Both the position numbers and the translations under genes were made by a program. Positions 15,566 through 26,312 of a stretch of 64,000 nt of DNA are shown piece by piece. The stretch is from Pseudomonas sp. MYb327 (GTDB lineage: Bacteria > Pseudomonadota > Gammaproteobacteria > Pseudomonadales > Pseudomonadaceae): assembly GCF_040438925.1 (NCBI RefSeq), contig NZ_CP159258.1:3920001-3984000 (forward strand). The letters run 5' to 3'. The notes beneath the pieces were generated by a model. That model did not search any database. It was not told the DNA's origin and saw nothing but the letters and a program-made list of their open reading frames with translations. Every line of letters starts with the position of its first letter. The first letter of the stretch is position 1.

Positions 15566-18500
15566 TCAACGGTATTGGAGGAAGACGTTGTCTCGCCCGA
15601 ACTGGTCACGCAGGGCTTGAATCAACGCATCCGCCGGATCAATTCGCCAACCTTCGCCGAACTGCAGCAAGGCTTTCGCATCGGGACTGGTGTAGTCCAT
15701 GGTGATCGGGCACGCACCGCGATGACGCTTCAACAATTCACCCAGCCAGCGTAGCTGATCGCCCTTGAGATCCTTGGCATGCAGCTTCAGGCGCAGGCTT
15801 TCGGCCAGATTGGTGCGCGCATCTTCCATGCTCATCACCCGCTTGACCCGTAGCCGCAGGCCACCGGAGAAGTCGTCGTTGCTGACTTCACCTTCGACCA
15901 CCACCATCGCATCGGTCTGCAACAGCGATTGCGCGGAGTGGAACGCATCGGCGAACAGCGACGCTTCGATCCGCCCCGAGCGGTCGTCGAGGGTGATGAA
16001 GCCCATCTTGTCGCCCTTTTTGTTTTTCATTACTCGAAGAGCAATGATCATCCCGGCGACGGTTTGGGTATCGCGTGCCGGCTTCAGGTCGATGATGCGC
16101 TGACGGGCGAAGCGGCGGATTTCGCCTTCGTATTCGTCAATCGGGTGACCGGTCAAATACAGGCCCAGGGTGTCTTTCTCGCCTTTCAGGCGTTCCTTGA
16201 GAGTCAGCTCCTTGGCCTTGCGGTGATTGGCGTAAACATCAGCATCTTCTTCCACAAACAGCCCGCCAAACAGGTCGGCATGGCCACTGTCGTGGGTCCG
16301 GGCGGTTTGTTCGGCGGCTTTGATCGCCTCTTCCATCGCGGTCAGCAAGACGGCGCGATTGCGGTCGATATTGGCCTGATAGGCTTTCGGCTCGTCATGG
16401 AAATAAGGACCAAGACGATCCAGCGCACCGCTGCGGATCAAGCCGTCGAGGGTTCGCTTGTTGATGCGCTTGAGATCCACCCGCGCACAGAAATCGAACA
16501 AATCCGTGAACGGACCGTCCTGCCGCGCTTCGGTAATCGCTTCGACCGGACCTTCGCCCACACCCTTGATCGCGCCTAGGCCGTAAATGATCCGGCCTTC
16601 GTCGTTCACCGTGAACTTGAATTCGGAGGTATTCACGTCCGGCGCGTCGAGGCGCAGCTTCATCGTGCGCACTTCTTCGATCAAGGTCACGACCTTGTCG
16701 GTGTTGTGCATATCTGCCGAGAGCACCGCGGCCATGAACGGCGCCGGGTAGTGCGCTTTCAGCCACGCGGTCTGGTACGACACCAGGCCATAGGCAGCGG
16801 AGTGGGATTTGTTGAAGCCGTAACCGGCGAATTTTTCTACCAGGTCGAAAATGTTACCGGCCAGGTCGGCGTCGATATTGTTGGTGGCGCAACCCTCAAT
16901 GAAACCGCCGCGCTGCTTGGCCATCTCCTCAGGCTTTTTCTTACCCATGGCTCGACGCAGCATGTCCGCGCCGCCGAGGGTGTAACCGGCCATGACCTGG
17001 GCAATCTGCATCACCTGTTCTTGGTACAGGATGATGCCGTAGGTCGGGGCCAATACTGGCTTCAAGCCTTCGTACTGGTAGTCCGAGTGCGGATACGCCA
17101 GCTCGGCCCGACCGTGCTTGCGGTTGATAAAGTCGTCCACCATGCCCGATTGCAGCGGGCCAGGACGGAACAGTGCCACCAGTGCGATCAAGTCTTCCAG
17201 GCAGTCGGGCTTGAGCTTTTTGATCAGCTCTTTCATGCCGCGGGATTCAAGCTGGAACACCGCCGTGGTTTCGGCTTTTTGCAGCAGCGTGTAGGTCGGC
17301 TTGTCGTCCAGCGGGATAAAGGCGATATCCAGCGGCGGCTCGTTGACCTTGGCGCGGTCGCGGTTGATGGTTTTCAGCGCCCAGTCGATGATCGTCAGGG
17401 TCCGCAGGCCGAGGAAGTCGAACTTCACCAGGCCGGCCGCTTCAACGTCGTCCTTGTCGAACTGGGTAACCAGACCATCACCCGCTTCGTCGCAATAGAT
17501 CGGCGAGAAGTCGGTCAGTTTGGTCGGCGCGATTACCACGCCACCGGCATGTTTACCGACGTTACGCACAACGCCTTCGAGCTTGCGGGCCATCTCCCAG
17601 ATTTCCGCCGCTTCCTCATCGACCTTGATGAAGTCGCGCAGGATTTCTTCCTGCTCGTAGGCTTTTTCCAGGGTCATGCCGACTTCGAACGGAATCATCT
17701 TCGACAGACGGTCCGCCAGGCCATAAGACTTGCCCTGCACTCGCGCCACGTCTCGAACTACAGCCTTGGCGGCCATGGAACCGAAGGTGATGATCTGGCT
17801 AACCGCATTGCGACCGTATTTCTCGGCCACGTAGTCGATTACCCGGTCACGACCGTCCATGCAGAAGTCGACGTCGAAGTCGGGCATCGATACCCGTTCC
17901 GGGTTAAGGAAACGTTCGAACAGCAGGTCATATTCCAGCGGGTCGAGGTCGGTGATCTTCTGCACATAGGCCACCAGCGACCCGGCACCCGACCCCCGGC
18001 CAGGACCGACCGGCACGCCGTTGCTCTTGGCCCACTGGATAAAGTCCATCACGATCAGGAAGTAACCGGGGAAGCCCATCTGGATGATGATATCCAGCTC
18101 GAAATTCAGCCGATCGACATAGACCTGACGCTTGGCCTCGTAGTCTTCGGTGGTGTCCTTGGGCAGCAGGACCGCAAGGCGCTCTTCCAGGCCATCGAAC
18201 GAGACTTTGCGGAAGTATTCGTCGATGGTCATGCCATCGGGAATCGGGAAGTTGGGCAGGAAGTGAGTGCCCAGTTTTACTTCGATGTTGCAGCGCTTGG
18301 CGATCTCGACGGTGTTTTCCAGCGCTTCGGGAATGTCGCTGAACAGCTCGGCCATTTCCTCGGCGCTTTTGAGGTATTGCTGATCGCTGTAGTTCTTCGA
18401 ACGCCGCGGATCGTCAAGGGCGCGACCCTCACCGATGCACACGCGGGTTTCGTGGGCGGCGAAGTCTTCCTGCTTGATAAAGCGCACATCGTTGGTCGCC

Positions 18501-19087
18501 ACCAGCGGCGCGCCAATCTTCTCGGCCAGGGCCACGGCGCCGTGCAGTTGTTCTTCATCGTTGGGGCGGTTGGTGCGCTGGATTTCCAGATAGAAGCGGT
18601 CCGGGAACACCGCCATCCACTCGCGCGCCAGGTTTTCGGCTTCGTCCGGATTGCCACTGAGCATGGCCTGCCCGATCTCGCCCTCTTTCGCTGCCGACAG
18701 CATGATCAAGCCTTCGTTGGCTTCGGCCACCCACTCGCGCTCGATGATGATCGAGCCATTGCGCTGGCCGTCGATGAAGCCACGGGAGATCAATTCGGTC
18801 AGATTGCGATAGCCCTCGGCGTTCATCACCAGCAGGCTGATCCGGCTCAGCGGGTTGTCCGGATCCTTGTTCGACAGCCACAGGTCGGCGCCACAGATCG
18901 GCTTGATCCCGGCACCCATGGCATTTTTATAGAATTTGACCAGGGAACACATGTTGTTCTGGTCGGTGACCGCAACGGCAGGCATGTTCATGCCGACCAG
19001 GGTCTTGACCAGCGGTTTGATCCGCACCAGACCGTCGACCAGGGAATATTCAGTGTGCAGGCGTAGATGAACGAATGAAGCCGGCAT
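15566..19087 (-). CDS. dnaE: DNA polymerase III subunit alpha
   Basis: Catalytic subunit of the replicative polymerase. It is 1173 aa, full length. An N-terminal PHP domain begins [20 protein letters not shown]. The polymerase active-site Asp residues are in [14 protein letters not shown], after the glycine-rich [15 protein letters not shown] helix-hairpin-helix region and an OB fold lie toward the C-terminus. It begins 74 bases after rnhB, with a hairpin between. The dnaE-accA-tilS order is standard for the genus. Confidence 0.98.
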   Translation of the reverse strand: MPASFVHLRLHTEYSLVDGLVRIKPLVKTLVGMNMPAVAVTDQNNMCSLVKFYKNAMGAGIKPICGADLWLSNKDPDNPLSRISLLVMNAEGYRNLTELISRGFIDGQRNGSIIIEREWVAEANEGLIMLSAAKEGEIGQAMLSGNPDEAENLAREWMAVFPDRFYLEIQRTNRPNDEEQLHGAVALAEKIGAPLVATNDVRFIKQEDFAAHETRVCIGEGRALDDPRRSKNYSDQQYLKSAEEMAELFSDIPEALENTVEIAKRCNIEVKLGTHFLPNFPIPDGMTIDEYFRKVSFDGLEERLAVLLPKDTTEDYEAKRQVYVDRLNFELDIIIQMGFPGYFLIVMDFIQWAKSNGVPVGPGRGSGAGSLVAYVQKITDLDPLEYDLLFERFLNPERVSMPDFDVDFCMDGRDRVIDYVAEKYGRNAVSQIITFGSMAAKAVVRDVARVQGKSYGLADRLSKMIPFEVGMTLEKAYEQEEILRDFIKVDEEAAEIWEMARKLEGVVRNVGKHAGGVVIAPTKLTDFSPIYCDEAGDGLVTQFDKDDVEAAGLVKFDFLGLRTLTIIDWALKTINRDRAKVNEPPLDIAFIPLDDKPTYTLLQKAETTAVFQLESRGMKELIKKLKPDCLEDLIALVALFRPGPLQSGMVDDFINRKHGRAELAYPHSDYQYEGLKPVLAPTYGIILYQEQVMQIAQVMAGYTLGGADMLRRAMGKKKPEEMAKQRGGFIEGCATNNIDADLAGNIFDLVEKFAGYGFNKSHSAAYGLVSYQTAWLKAHYPAPFMAAVLSADMHNTDKVVTLIEEVRTMKLRLDAPDVNTSEFKFTVNDEGRIIYGLGAIKGVGEGPVEAITEARQDGPFTDLFDFCARVDLKRINKRTLDGLIRSGALDRLGPYFHDEPKAYQANIDRNRAVLLTAMEEAIKAAEQTARTHDSGHADLFGGLFVEEDADVYANHRKAKELTLKERLKGEKDTLGLYLTGHPIDEYEGEIRRFARQRIIDLKPARDTQTVAGMIIALRVMKNKKGDKMGFITLDDRSGRIEASLFADAFHSAQSLLQTDAMVVVEGEVSNDDFSGGLRLRVKRVMSMEDARTNLAESLRLKLHAKDLKGDQLRWLGELLKRHRGACPITMDYTSPDAKALLQFGEGWRIDPADALIQALRDQFGRDNVFLQYR

Positions 19088-19117
19088 AGTGATCCTGCGT
19101 TAAGTCATGAAAACAAC

Positions 19118-19141
19118 AAGGCCCGGATTGTACCGGGCCTT
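19118..19141 (-). terminator. Intrinsic terminator between rnhB and dnaE
   Basis: A perfect 9-bp stem, AAGGCCCGG (19118-19126) with CCGGGCCTT (19133-19141), closes a 6-base loop. On the minus strand it is followed by GTTGTTTTC. It lies at the end of the bamA-to-rnhB unit, just ahead of dnaE, and probably limits read-through into dnaE. Confidence 0.75.
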
Positions 19142-19161
19142 GGTAGAAAAAATCAGCCTTG

Positions 19162-19803
19162 CTAAATTTCGATCAGACTTTCGCGTACTTCGTATGCGAG
19201 GCGTACCGGGGCGAACGAGCGCCGGTGAATCGGGGTCGGCCCCAAGCGCGCCAATGCTTCCAGATGAACGGGTGTTGGATAGCCTTTGTGCCCGCCGATC
19301 CCGTAGCCCGGGTAGATCAATTCGAAAGCAGCCATCTCGCGGTCACGACTGACCTTGGCCAGAATCGACGCTGCCGCGATGGCCGGAACCTTGCCATCGC
19401 CCTGCACTACCGCTTCAGCGCGCATCGGCAGTTTCGGGCAACGGTTGCCGTCGATCATCGCCAGTTTCGGCTGGATGTGCAGCCCGGCAATCGCGCGCTG
19501 CATGGCCAGCATGGTGGCGTGGAGGATGTTCAGTTCGTCGATCTCTTCGACTTCTGCGCGGGCGATGCACCAGCTCAGGGCTTTCTCGCAGATTTCGTCG
19601 TAGAGCTTTTCGCGGCGCGCTTCGGTGAGTTTCTTAGAGTCATTCAGGCCGAGAATCGGACGGTTCGGATCAAGGATCACCGCAGCCGTGACCACGGCAC
19701 CGCAGAGCGGGCCGCGACCGACTTCATCGACACCGGCAACCAATTCTTCGACTTCAGCGACCAAGGTGAAATCCAGCCCCATCTGCATGCTTGTTTTACT
19801 CAT
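19162..19803 (-). CDS. rnhB: Ribonuclease HII
   Basis: It cleaves RNA in RNA-DNA hybrids and removes single ribonucleotides from DNA. It is 213 aa from the ATG that overlaps the lpxB stop (ATGA). A shorter start at MQMGLDFT (19788, 208 aa) also fits the family. The RNase HII active site is visible as [13 protein letters not shown] (Asp and Glu), with LNDSKKL and a later Asp in the LAMIDGN block. Four-base overlap couples it to lpxB. Confidence 0.95.
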   Translation of the reverse strand: MSKTSMQMGLDFTLVAEVEELVAGVDEVGRGPLCGAVVTAAVILDPNRPILGLNDSKKLTEARREKLYDEICEKALSWCIARAEVEEIDELNILHATMLAMQRAIAGLHIQPKLAMIDGNRCPKLPMRAEAVVQGDGKVPAIAAASILAKVSRDREMAAFELIYPGYGIGGHKGYPTPVHLEALARLGPTPIHRRSFAPVRLAYEVRESLIEI

Positions 19804-20930
19804 TTTACTTGGCCAATCAGGTTCAGCACTGCATCCGCAGCCTGGTTAGAGGCATCCAGACGAAGGGTCCGATGAATTTCATCAAAACCGCGGGTTTGCT
19901 CTTCCCCACCTTCGATCAGGGGTGAAAGGGTTTGAGCCAGTGCTTCGACCGTTGCCTCGTCCTGCAGCAACTCCGGTACCAGCAGTCGCTGGGCCAACAG
20001 ATTCGGCAGGGAAACGTAGGGACTTTTCACCATGCGCTTGAGAATCCAGAACGTCAGCGGCGCCAGGCGATAGGCGACCACCATCGGCCGCTTGTACAGC
20101 AAGGCTTCAAGTGTGGCGGTTCCAGAGGCAATCAGCACGGCGTCGCATGCAGCCAGCGCCAGATGGGATTTGCCATCGAGCAGGGTCAGCGGCAAATCTC
20201 GGCCAGCCAACAACTCTTCAAGCTGCGCCCGACGCTGCGGGTTGGCGCAAGGCACGATAAAACGTACACCTGGACGCAGTGCCCGTAGCCGCTGCGCCGT
20301 ATCGAGAAACAACGCACCGAGACGACCCACTTCGCCGCCACGACTGCCCGGCATCAGAGCAACCAATGGACCGTCGGGCAATCCAAGCTCGGCCCGCGCA
20401 GCAGCACGGTCGGCTTCGAGCGGGATGGCGTCGGCCAGGGTGTGCCCGACAAACCGCACGGGCACACCTTTCTCTTCGTAGAATTTCGCTTCGAACGGGA
20501 ACAGCGTGAGCATCAGGTCGCAACCTTCGCGAATCTTCAGCACCCGTTTCTGCCGCCAGGCCCAGACCGACGGGCTGACGTAATGCACGGTCTTGATCCC
20601 GGCCTGACGTAGCTTGAGTTCGATAGTGAGGTTGAAGTCCGGGGCATCGATGCCGATGAACACGTCCGGCTTCGCAGCGATCAGGTCCGCGACCAGTTTC
20701 TTGCGCCGAGCCAGCAACTCGCGCAACCGGCCGAGGACTTCCACCAGGCCCATGACCGACAGGCGTTCCATGGGGAAATACGAAGTCAGGCCTTCAGCCT
20801 GCATCAACGGACCGCCGACGCCGATGAAATCGATTGCCGGGTGCTGAGCCTTGAGCGCGCGCATCAGACCCGCGCCCAGAATATCGCCGGAAGCCTCACC
20901 CGCCACCAGCGCAATACGCAGATTGGCCAT
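19800..20930 (-). CDS. lpxB: Lipid-A-disaccharide synthase
   Basis: LpxB joins UDP-2,3-diacylglucosamine and lipid X into the lipid A disaccharide at the inner membrane. It is 376 aa. The family N-terminus is [19 protein letters not shown], and [13 protein letters not shown] and [10 protein letters not shown] are conserved GT19 blocks. It starts 2 bases after lpxA and overlaps rnhB by four bases. Confidence 0.97.
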   Translation of the reverse strand: MANLRIALVAGEASGDILGAGLMRALKAQHPAIDFIGVGGPLMQAEGLTSYFPMERLSVMGLVEVLGRLRELLARRKKLVADLIAAKPDVFIGIDAPDFNLTIELKLRQAGIKTVHYVSPSVWAWRQKRVLKIREGCDLMLTLFPFEAKFYEEKGVPVRFVGHTLADAIPLEADRAAARAELGLPDGPLVALMPGSRGGEVGRLGALFLDTAQRLRALRPGVRFIVPCANPQRRAQLEELLAGRDLPLTLLDGKSHLALAACDAVLIASGTATLEALLYKRPMVVAYRLAPLTFWILKRMVKSPYVSLPNLLAQRLLVPELLQDEATVEALAQTLSPLIEGGEEQTRGFDEIHRTLRLDASNQAADAVLNLIGQVK

Positions 20931-20932
20931 GA

Positions 20933-21709
20933 TTAGCGGGTGATGCCGCGGGTCGAAGACTGGATGGAGTCACGGAACACCGCAACTTCCGGAAACTGTA
21001 TCGACGGTTCGGCCAGCTCGGCGAGCGCCTGCTCAACGGTCAAGCCCTGGCGGTAAACCACTTTATAGGCACGACGCAAAGCGTGGATCGCATCTTCGCT
21101 GAAACCACGACGGCGCATGCCTTCGAAGTTCATGCTGCGAGCTTCGGCCGGATTGCCGAACACCGTGACATACGCCGGTACGTCCTTGCCGATGGCGGTC
21201 CCCATACCGGAAAAGCTGTGTGCTCCGATGTGGCAATACTGGTGAACCAGGGTGAAGCCGGACAGGATCGCCCAGTCTTCAACGTGCACGTGGCCAGCCA
21301 ATGCGGTGTTGTTGACCAGGATGCAGTGGTTACCAATGACGCTGTCGTGGCCGATGTGGGCATAGGCCATGATCAGGTTGTGATCGCCCAGGGTCGTTTC
21401 CGAACGGTCCTGAATGGTCCCACGGTGAATCGTCACGCCTTCGCGGATGACGTTATGGTCACCGATCACCAGGCGCGTTTCTTCGCCTTTGTATTTCAGG
21501 TCCGGTGTGTCTTCGCCTACCGAGGAAAACTGGTAGATGCGGTTGTGCTTACCGATTCGGGTCGGGCCTTTGAGGATCACGTGCGGCCCGATCACTGTTC
21601 CCTCGCCGATTTCCACACCTGCGCCGATGATCGACCACGGGCCGACCTCGACACCGTCAGCCAGGACGGCCGCCGGATCGATGATTGCGCGAGGGTCAAT
21701 CAAACTCAT
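20933..21709 (-). CDS. lpxA: UDP-N-acetylglucosamine acyltransferase
   Basis: LpxA performs the first acylation of lipid A synthesis. It is 258 aa with a left-handed beta-helix of hexapeptide repeats and a C-terminal helical part. The catalytic His is H121, in AYAHIGHDS. Residue 169 is Met ([11 protein letters not shown]). From P. aeruginosa LpxA this Met is known as the ruler that shortens the acyl pocket to 3-hydroxydecanoate, so I infer C10 specificity here. The start overlaps the fabZ stop by four bases. Confidence 0.97.
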   Translation of the reverse strand: MSLIDPRAIIDPAAVLADGVEVGPWSIIGAGVEIGEGTVIGPHVILKGPTRIGKHNRIYQFSSVGEDTPDLKYKGEETRLVIGDHNVIREGVTIHRGTIQDRSETTLGDHNLIMAYAHIGHDSVIGNHCILVNNTALAGHVHVEDWAILSGFTLVHQYCHIGAHSFSGMGTAIGKDVPAYVTVFGNPAEARSMNFEGMRRRGFSEDAIHALRRAYKVVYRQGLTVEQALAELAEPSIQFPEVAVFRDSIQSSTRGITR

Positions 21710-22146
21710 AGTTTGCGTTCCGCACAGATGATTTCAGCAGAGCAGACCGGTTTGCCGTCGACCGAAGCCTGGCATTCAAACTTCCAGATCTGACGCTTGC
21801 AGCTCAGGAATTTGGCTTCAAGGATCAACTGATCGCCCGGCAATACCGGCTGGCGGAAACGCAGTTTGTCGGAGCCTACGAAGTAATAAAGGGTGCCGTC
21901 GGCCGGTTTCACGTCGAGCATCTTGAAACCAAGGATCCCGGCAGCCTGAGCCATCGCTTCGATGATCAGCACGCCCGGCATGATTGGATGCGCAGGGAAG
22001 TGACCATTGAAGAACGGTTCGTTGATGCTGACATTCTTGTAGGCGCGAATGCGCTTGCCTTCCACATCCAGATCCACGACCCGGTCCACCAGCAGGAACG
22101 GGTAACGGTGAGGCAGGTATTCGCGAATCTCGTTGATGTCCATCAT
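21706..22146 (-). CDS. fabZ: 3-hydroxyacyl-[ACP] dehydratase FabZ
   Basis: FabZ dehydrates 3-hydroxyacyl-ACP in fatty-acid elongation and so competes with LpxA and LpxD for the same substrate pool. It is 146 aa from [20 protein letters not shown]; an upstream in-frame start adds 20 non-family residues. The catalytic His is in [13 protein letters not shown] and the catalytic Glu in [10 protein letters not shown]. It is coupled to lpxA by ATGA overlap and follows lpxD after a 108-base gap. Confidence 0.97.
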   Translation of the reverse strand: MMDINEIREYLPHRYPFLLVDRVVDLDVEGKRIRAYKNVSINEPFFNGHFPAHPIMPGVLIIEAMAQAAGILGFKMLDVKPADGTLYYFVGSDKLRFRQPVLPGDQLILEAKFLSCKRQIWKFECQASVDGKPVCSAEIICAERKL

Positions 22147-22254
22147 TTCGGGGGGAAGCCTATGTAAAGATTGGGAGCGCGCGACTGACGCGCACTCCTC
22201 TAGCAAATCAAGGACGCAGTCTAGCGGCTGTGCACACTTGATATGGAAATGGTA

Positions 22255-23310
22255 TCAGCCATCTGATGAAGCATTACCGTCAGGGGTCACTTCCCCTACT
22301 TGCTTTTCCAGCTGTCGCAGACGCCGCGCGATGTCATCGAGCTGACGAATACGTGCCGCGCTTTTGCGCCACTCGGCTGCCGGTTGCATCGCCGTACCGG
22401 AAGAATAAGCGCCCGGCTCGGTAATCGAGTGAGTCACCATGGTCATCCCGGTGATGAAAACGTTGTCGCAAATATCGATATGCCCCACCAGCCCTACGCC
22501 ACCGGCGAGCATGCAATGCTTGCCGATTTTGGTGCTGCCGGATATTCCCACGCACGCTGCCATGGCGGTGTGATCACCGACCTGGACGTTATGGGCAATC
22601 TGAATCTGGTTGTCGAGCTTCACGCCGTTGCCAATGATCGTATCGGCCAGTGCACCACGGTCGATGGCCGTATTCACGCCAATCTCCACGTCGTCACCGA
22701 CCAGAACACCACCAATCTGGGCGATTTTCTGCCAAATGCCTTTCTCGTTGGCAAAACCGAAGCCTTCACCACCGAGCACGGCACCGGATTGAATAACCAC
22801 CCGTTTGCCGACGCGCACGTCGTGATACAGCGTGACGCGCGGTGCAAGCCAGCCTCCTTCACCGATGACGCTACGGGCACCGATGAAACAATGCGCACCA
22901 ATGGTCGTACCAGCGCCAATCTGCGCACCGCTTTCGATGACCACGAAGGCACCGATACTCGCCGCCGGATCAACGACCGCGTCCGGCGCAATGACTGCAG
23001 ACGGATGAATACCCGCGGCGGCCTTTGGCTTGGGATCGAACAGATGAGAAATGCGAGCGTAGGCGGTGTAAGGATCAGGCACCACCAGCGCATCCCCGGC
23101 AAACCCCTCGGCGTCAGCGGCTTTCAGCAACAGGGCTGCAGCCTGACAACCAGCCAGGTATTTACGGTATTGGGGATTTGCCAGAAAGCTCAACTGAGCT
23201 GGGCCAGCCTCCTGCAAGGTGGCTAGCCCAGTAATTGCTTTCTCAGGGTCGCCACGCAGTGTGGCGCCGAGGAACTCGGCCAATTGGCCGAGCTTGATAG
23301 TCGCGGTCAT
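22255..23310 (-). CDS. lpxD: UDP-3-O-(3-hydroxyacyl)glucosamine N-acyltransferase
   Basis: LpxD adds the second 3-hydroxyacyl chain in lipid A synthesis. It is 351 aa. An N-terminal uridine-binding domain (about 1-100, [17 protein letters not shown]) precedes a left-handed beta-helix, and the C-terminal helix is rich in Arg and Leu. The conserved catalytic His region reads [19 protein letters not shown]. It starts 3 bases after skp. Confidence 0.97.
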   Translation of the reverse strand: MTATIKLGQLAEFLGATLRGDPEKAITGLATLQEAGPAQLSFLANPQYRKYLAGCQAAALLLKAADAEGFAGDALVVPDPYTAYARISHLFDPKPKAAAGIHPSAVIAPDAVVDPAASIGAFVVIESGAQIGAGTTIGAHCFIGARSVIGEGGWLAPRVTLYHDVRVGKRVVIQSGAVLGGEGFGFANEKGIWQKIAQIGGVLVGDDVEIGVNTAIDRGALADTIIGNGVKLDNQIQIAHNVQVGDHTAMAACVGISGSTKIGKHCMLAGGVGLVGHIDICDNVFITGMTMVTHSITEPGAYSSGTAMQPAAEWRKSAARIRQLDDIARRLRQLEKQVGEVTPDGNASSDG

Positions 23311-23313
23311 GGA

Positions 23314-23817
23314 TTACTTCAGCTGATTCATGCGCTCGATAACCTGGCGCGTGATGTCGTACTGAGGTTTGACATCAATCACTGCGCCACGCTCGAAGAC
23401 CAGGTCAAAAGCACCTTTCTTGATGACTTCTTCCACAGCACTGTCCAGTTTCGGTTTGAGCTGCTTCAGCATTTCACGGTCAGCAACGGCTTTGGCTTCG
23501 TTCAGTTCTTTGGACTGGAACTGGAAATCACGGGCCTTTTGCTTGAATTCAAGCTCCAGACGCTCACGCTCGCCTTGCTGCATTTTGTCGCCACCAGCCA
23601 TCAGACGGTCCTGGATACCCTTGGCGCTGCTTTCCAGCGTCTTGAGCTTGGTCAGTTGAGGACCGAACTTTTTCTCGGCATCCACGGCGTATTTCTTGGC
23701 CGCATCGGACTCCAGCAGCGCCATCTGATAGTTCAGCACGGCAATTTTCATGTCGGCAAATGCCGGGCCCGCTACCAGTACGGAAGCCAGGAGAACCAAT
23801 TGAGTCAACTTACGCAC
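23314..23817 (-). CDS. skp: Periplasmic chaperone Skp (OmpH family)
   Basis: Skp carries unfolded outer-membrane proteins across the periplasm to the BAM machine. It is 167 aa. A signal peptide ends near AGPAFA (about residue 21). The mature part is a basic, Lys- and Gln-rich helical protein that fits the trimeric jellyfish fold of long coiled arms. It lies between bamA (45-base gap) and lpxD (3-base gap), its conserved place. Confidence 0.94.
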   Translation of the reverse strand: MRKLTQLVLLASVLVAGPAFADMKIAVLNYQMALLESDAAKKYAVDAEKKFGPQLTKLKTLESSAKGIQDRLMAGGDKMQQGERERLELEFKQKARDFQFQSKELNEAKAVADREMLKQLKPKLDSAVEEVIKKGAFDLVFERGAVIDVKPQYDITRQVIERMNQLK

Positions 23818-23862
23818 GATGCACTCCTACAAAATCCATTGTCGTTATCTTGGGTCAGACGC

Positions 23863-26238
23863 TTAGAACGTCTGGCCGAGGGAGAATTGGAACACTTGAG
23901 TTTCAGCGTCATCCGGTTTCTTGACTGGCATGGCCAACGCAAAACTCAGAGGACCCAGTGCGGTGACCCAGGTCACACCCACACCGACGGAACTGGCCAT
24001 ATTGCTCAGACTGATGTCGTTGCACTTGGTGTTGGACTTCGTGCCATCGGCGTTTGTGGTATCCGAGCACGACGAGTCGAACACGTTACCCACATCCCAG
24101 AATACCGAAGTGCGCAGGGAACGTTGATCCTTGACGAACGGCAGCGGGAACAGAACTTCCACACCACCCTGGATCAGGACGTTACCACCGAACGGCAGCG
24201 GATCCTGGTCCGGATCGACTGCAGTGCCAGGGTTCTTGCCGGTACTTGGCGTACTGCGAGGACCCAGCGTGCTGTCCTTGAAGCCGCGAACCGAGTTGAA
24301 ACCACCAGCATAGTAGTTTTCATAGAAAGGCAAACCATCGGTCGAACCGTAACCATCGCCATAACCCAACTCGGTATGCAGGCGCATGGTGTAGTTCTCG
24401 CTCAAAGGCTGGAACATCTGGCCACGGTAGTCGAGTTTGAAGAACGACAGGTCGCTGCCCGGCGTCGTGGTTTCCAGCACCAGGCTTTGGGAGTGACCAC
24501 GCGTTGCCAGCACACCCTTGTTCAAGGTGGACTCGGACCAACCGGCCGAAGCCTTGAAGTTCAGGTACTTGTCGCCTTCCTTGTCAACGAAGTCGAAGAT
24601 CTCGTCAACGGTGTACACACCGGTCTTGATCTCGTCCTGCTGAGCGGTCAGACCGAAGGTCAGACGCGAAGTCTCGCTGATCGGATAGCCAACGCTTACG
24701 CCTGCACCCAAGCTGTCTACGGAGTAGCTCGCTACGTCGACGTCGAGGTCATCGTAGTCGGTGGTGCGGTAGAACGCGTTGTAACCCAGGCTCACACCGT
24801 CAGCAGTCCAGTAGGGGTCGACATAACCGAAGTTATAGCGGCTCTGGTATTCGCTGCGGGTCAAGCCGATGCTGACCTTGTTACCGGTACCGAGGAAGTT
24901 GTTCTGGGTGATCGAACCACCGAGGATCAGACCCGCGCTCTGGGCGAAACCGACGCTGGCGGTAATCGAACCGGAGGCTTGCTCTTCAACGCTGTAGTTG
25001 ACATCCACCTGGTCATCGACGCCCGGTACTGCTGGCGTCTCAACGTTGACTTCCTTGAAGAAGCCCAGACGCTCCAGACGAGTCTTGGATTGGTCGATCA
25101 GGTAAGTCGAAGCCCAACCACCTTCCATCTGACGCATTTCACGACGCAGCACTTCGTCTTCCGACTTGGTGTTGCCACGGAAGTTGATACGGTTCACGTA
25201 AGCACGCTTGCCCGGATCAACAGCGAAAGTGATGTCTACGGTGTGATCTTCATCGTGAGGCTGTGGTACGCCGTTGACGTTGGCGAAGGTGTAGCCCTCG
25301 TTACCCAGACGACGGGTGATCAGTTCGGAAGTAGTGGTCATCAGCTTGCGCGAGAACACTTGGCCTTTCTGGACCAGCAGCAGGGACTTGACCTGGTCTT
25401 CAGGCACTTTCAGGTCGCCGCTCAGCTTCACGTCACGAACGGTGTACTTGTCACCTTCGTTGATGTTGACGGTGATATAGACGTGCTTCTTGTCCGGGGT
25501 GATGGACACCTGGGTCGAGGCGATATCCATGTTGATATAACCACGGTCCAGGTAGTAGGAACGCAGACGTTCCAGGTCACCGGAAAGTTTTTCACGGGCA
25601 TACTTGTCGTCGTTCTTGAAAAACGACAGCCAGTTGGTGGTCTTGAGTTCGAACAGGTCGATCAGGTCTTCATCAGGGAAGACCGTGTTACCCACCACGT
25701 TGATGTGCTGAATAGCAGCAACAGTGCCTTCGTTGATATTAACCTTCAGACCGACGCGGTTACGCGGCTGTGGCACCACTTCGGTGTCCACGGTGGCCGA
25801 GTAGCGGCCCTGGGCGACGTATTGGCGTTGCAGCTCGTTACGCACGCCTTCGAGGGTCGCGCGCTGGAAGATCTCGCCTTCAGCCAGGCCGGATTGCTTG
25901 AGGCCCTTCATCAGGTCTTCAGTGGAGATCGCCTTGTTACCTTCGATCTCGATACTGGCGACCGACGGACGCTCGACTACAGTGATGACCAGAACGTTGC
26001 CATCGCGGCCCAGCTGGATATCTTGAAAGAAACCGGTTTTGAACAACGCACGAGTGGATTCCACCAGGCGACGATCATCCGCCTGTTCACCGACGTTCAA
26101 CGGCAAAGCACCAAAGACGCTACCCGCGGAGACCCGCTGGAGGCCATTGACGCGAATATCAGAGATAGTGAAGGACTCGGCGTGAACTTCGGCGATCATC
26201 AATACGGTGAGAACCGCAGTTAGCAGCAGACGTTTCAT
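23863..26238 (-). CDS. bamA: Outer-membrane protein assembly factor BamA
   Basis: BamA is the central beta-barrel of the complex that inserts outer-membrane proteins. It is 791 aa from MKRLLLTAVLTVLM; nine extra codons upstream are not signal-like. The signal peptide ends at VHA-ES. Five POTRA domains follow (about 22-420), then a 16-strand barrel. VRGFKDSTLGPR is the conserved VRGF loop, and the chain ends in SLGQTF with a C-terminal Phe. A terminator lies just upstream, after rseP, so bamA probably also has its own promoter. Confidence 0.97.
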   Translation of the reverse strand: MKRLLLTAVLTVLMIAEVHAESFTISDIRVNGLQRVSAGSVFGALPLNVGEQADDRRLVESTRALFKTGFFQDIQLGRDGNVLVITVVERPSVASIEIEGNKAISTEDLMKGLKQSGLAEGEIFQRATLEGVRNELQRQYVAQGRYSATVDTEVVPQPRNRVGLKVNINEGTVAAIQHINVVGNTVFPDEDLIDLFELKTTNWLSFFKNDDKYAREKLSGDLERLRSYYLDRGYINMDIASTQVSITPDKKHVYITVNINEGDKYTVRDVKLSGDLKVPEDQVKSLLLVQKGQVFSRKLMTTTSELITRRLGNEGYTFANVNGVPQPHDEDHTVDITFAVDPGKRAYVNRINFRGNTKSEDEVLRREMRQMEGGWASTYLIDQSKTRLERLGFFKEVNVETPAVPGVDDQVDVNYSVEEQASGSITASVGFAQSAGLILGGSITQNNFLGTGNKVSIGLTRSEYQSRYNFGYVDPYWTADGVSLGYNAFYRTTDYDDLDVDVASYSVDSLGAGVSVGYPISETSRLTFGLTAQQDEIKTGVYTVDEIFDFVDKEGDKYLNFKASAGWSESTLNKGVLATRGHSQSLVLETTTPGSDLSFFKLDYRGQMFQPLSENYTMRLHTELGYGDGYGSTDGLPFYENYYAGGFNSVRGFKDSTLGPRSTPSTGKNPGTAVDPDQDPLPFGGNVLIQGGVEVLFPLPFVKDQRSLRTSVFWDVGNVFDSSCSDTTNADGTKSNTKCNDISLSNMASSVGVGVTWVTALGPLSFALAMPVKKPDDAETQVFQFSLGQTF

Positions 26239-26273
26239 GAAGTCCTTTCTTATTCCAACTGGCAATAAACAAA

Positions 26274-26292
26274 CTGCCGCAAAATGCGGCAG
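26274..26292 (-). terminator. Intrinsic terminator between rseP and bamA
   Basis: On the minus strand CTGCCGC (26286-26292) pairs with GCGGCAG (26274-26280) around an ATTTT loop, followed by TTTGTTTATT. It lies 20 bases after the rseP stop. Its strength would set how much of the upstream transcript reaches bamA-skp-lpxD. Confidence 0.8.
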
Positions 26293-26312
26293 ATTCGCAA
26301 TTCAGCGAAGTG

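Noticed and set aside
16706..19066. A 786-codon open frame on the plus strand within dnaE
   Set aside because: Antisense shadow of dnaE; it has no family-like sequence and no ribosome-binding sequence.
23284..26223. A 979-codon open frame on the plus strand across skp and bamA
   Set aside because: It is antisense to bamA, whose protein is unmistakable. High GC codon use in bamA leaves the opposite strand open.
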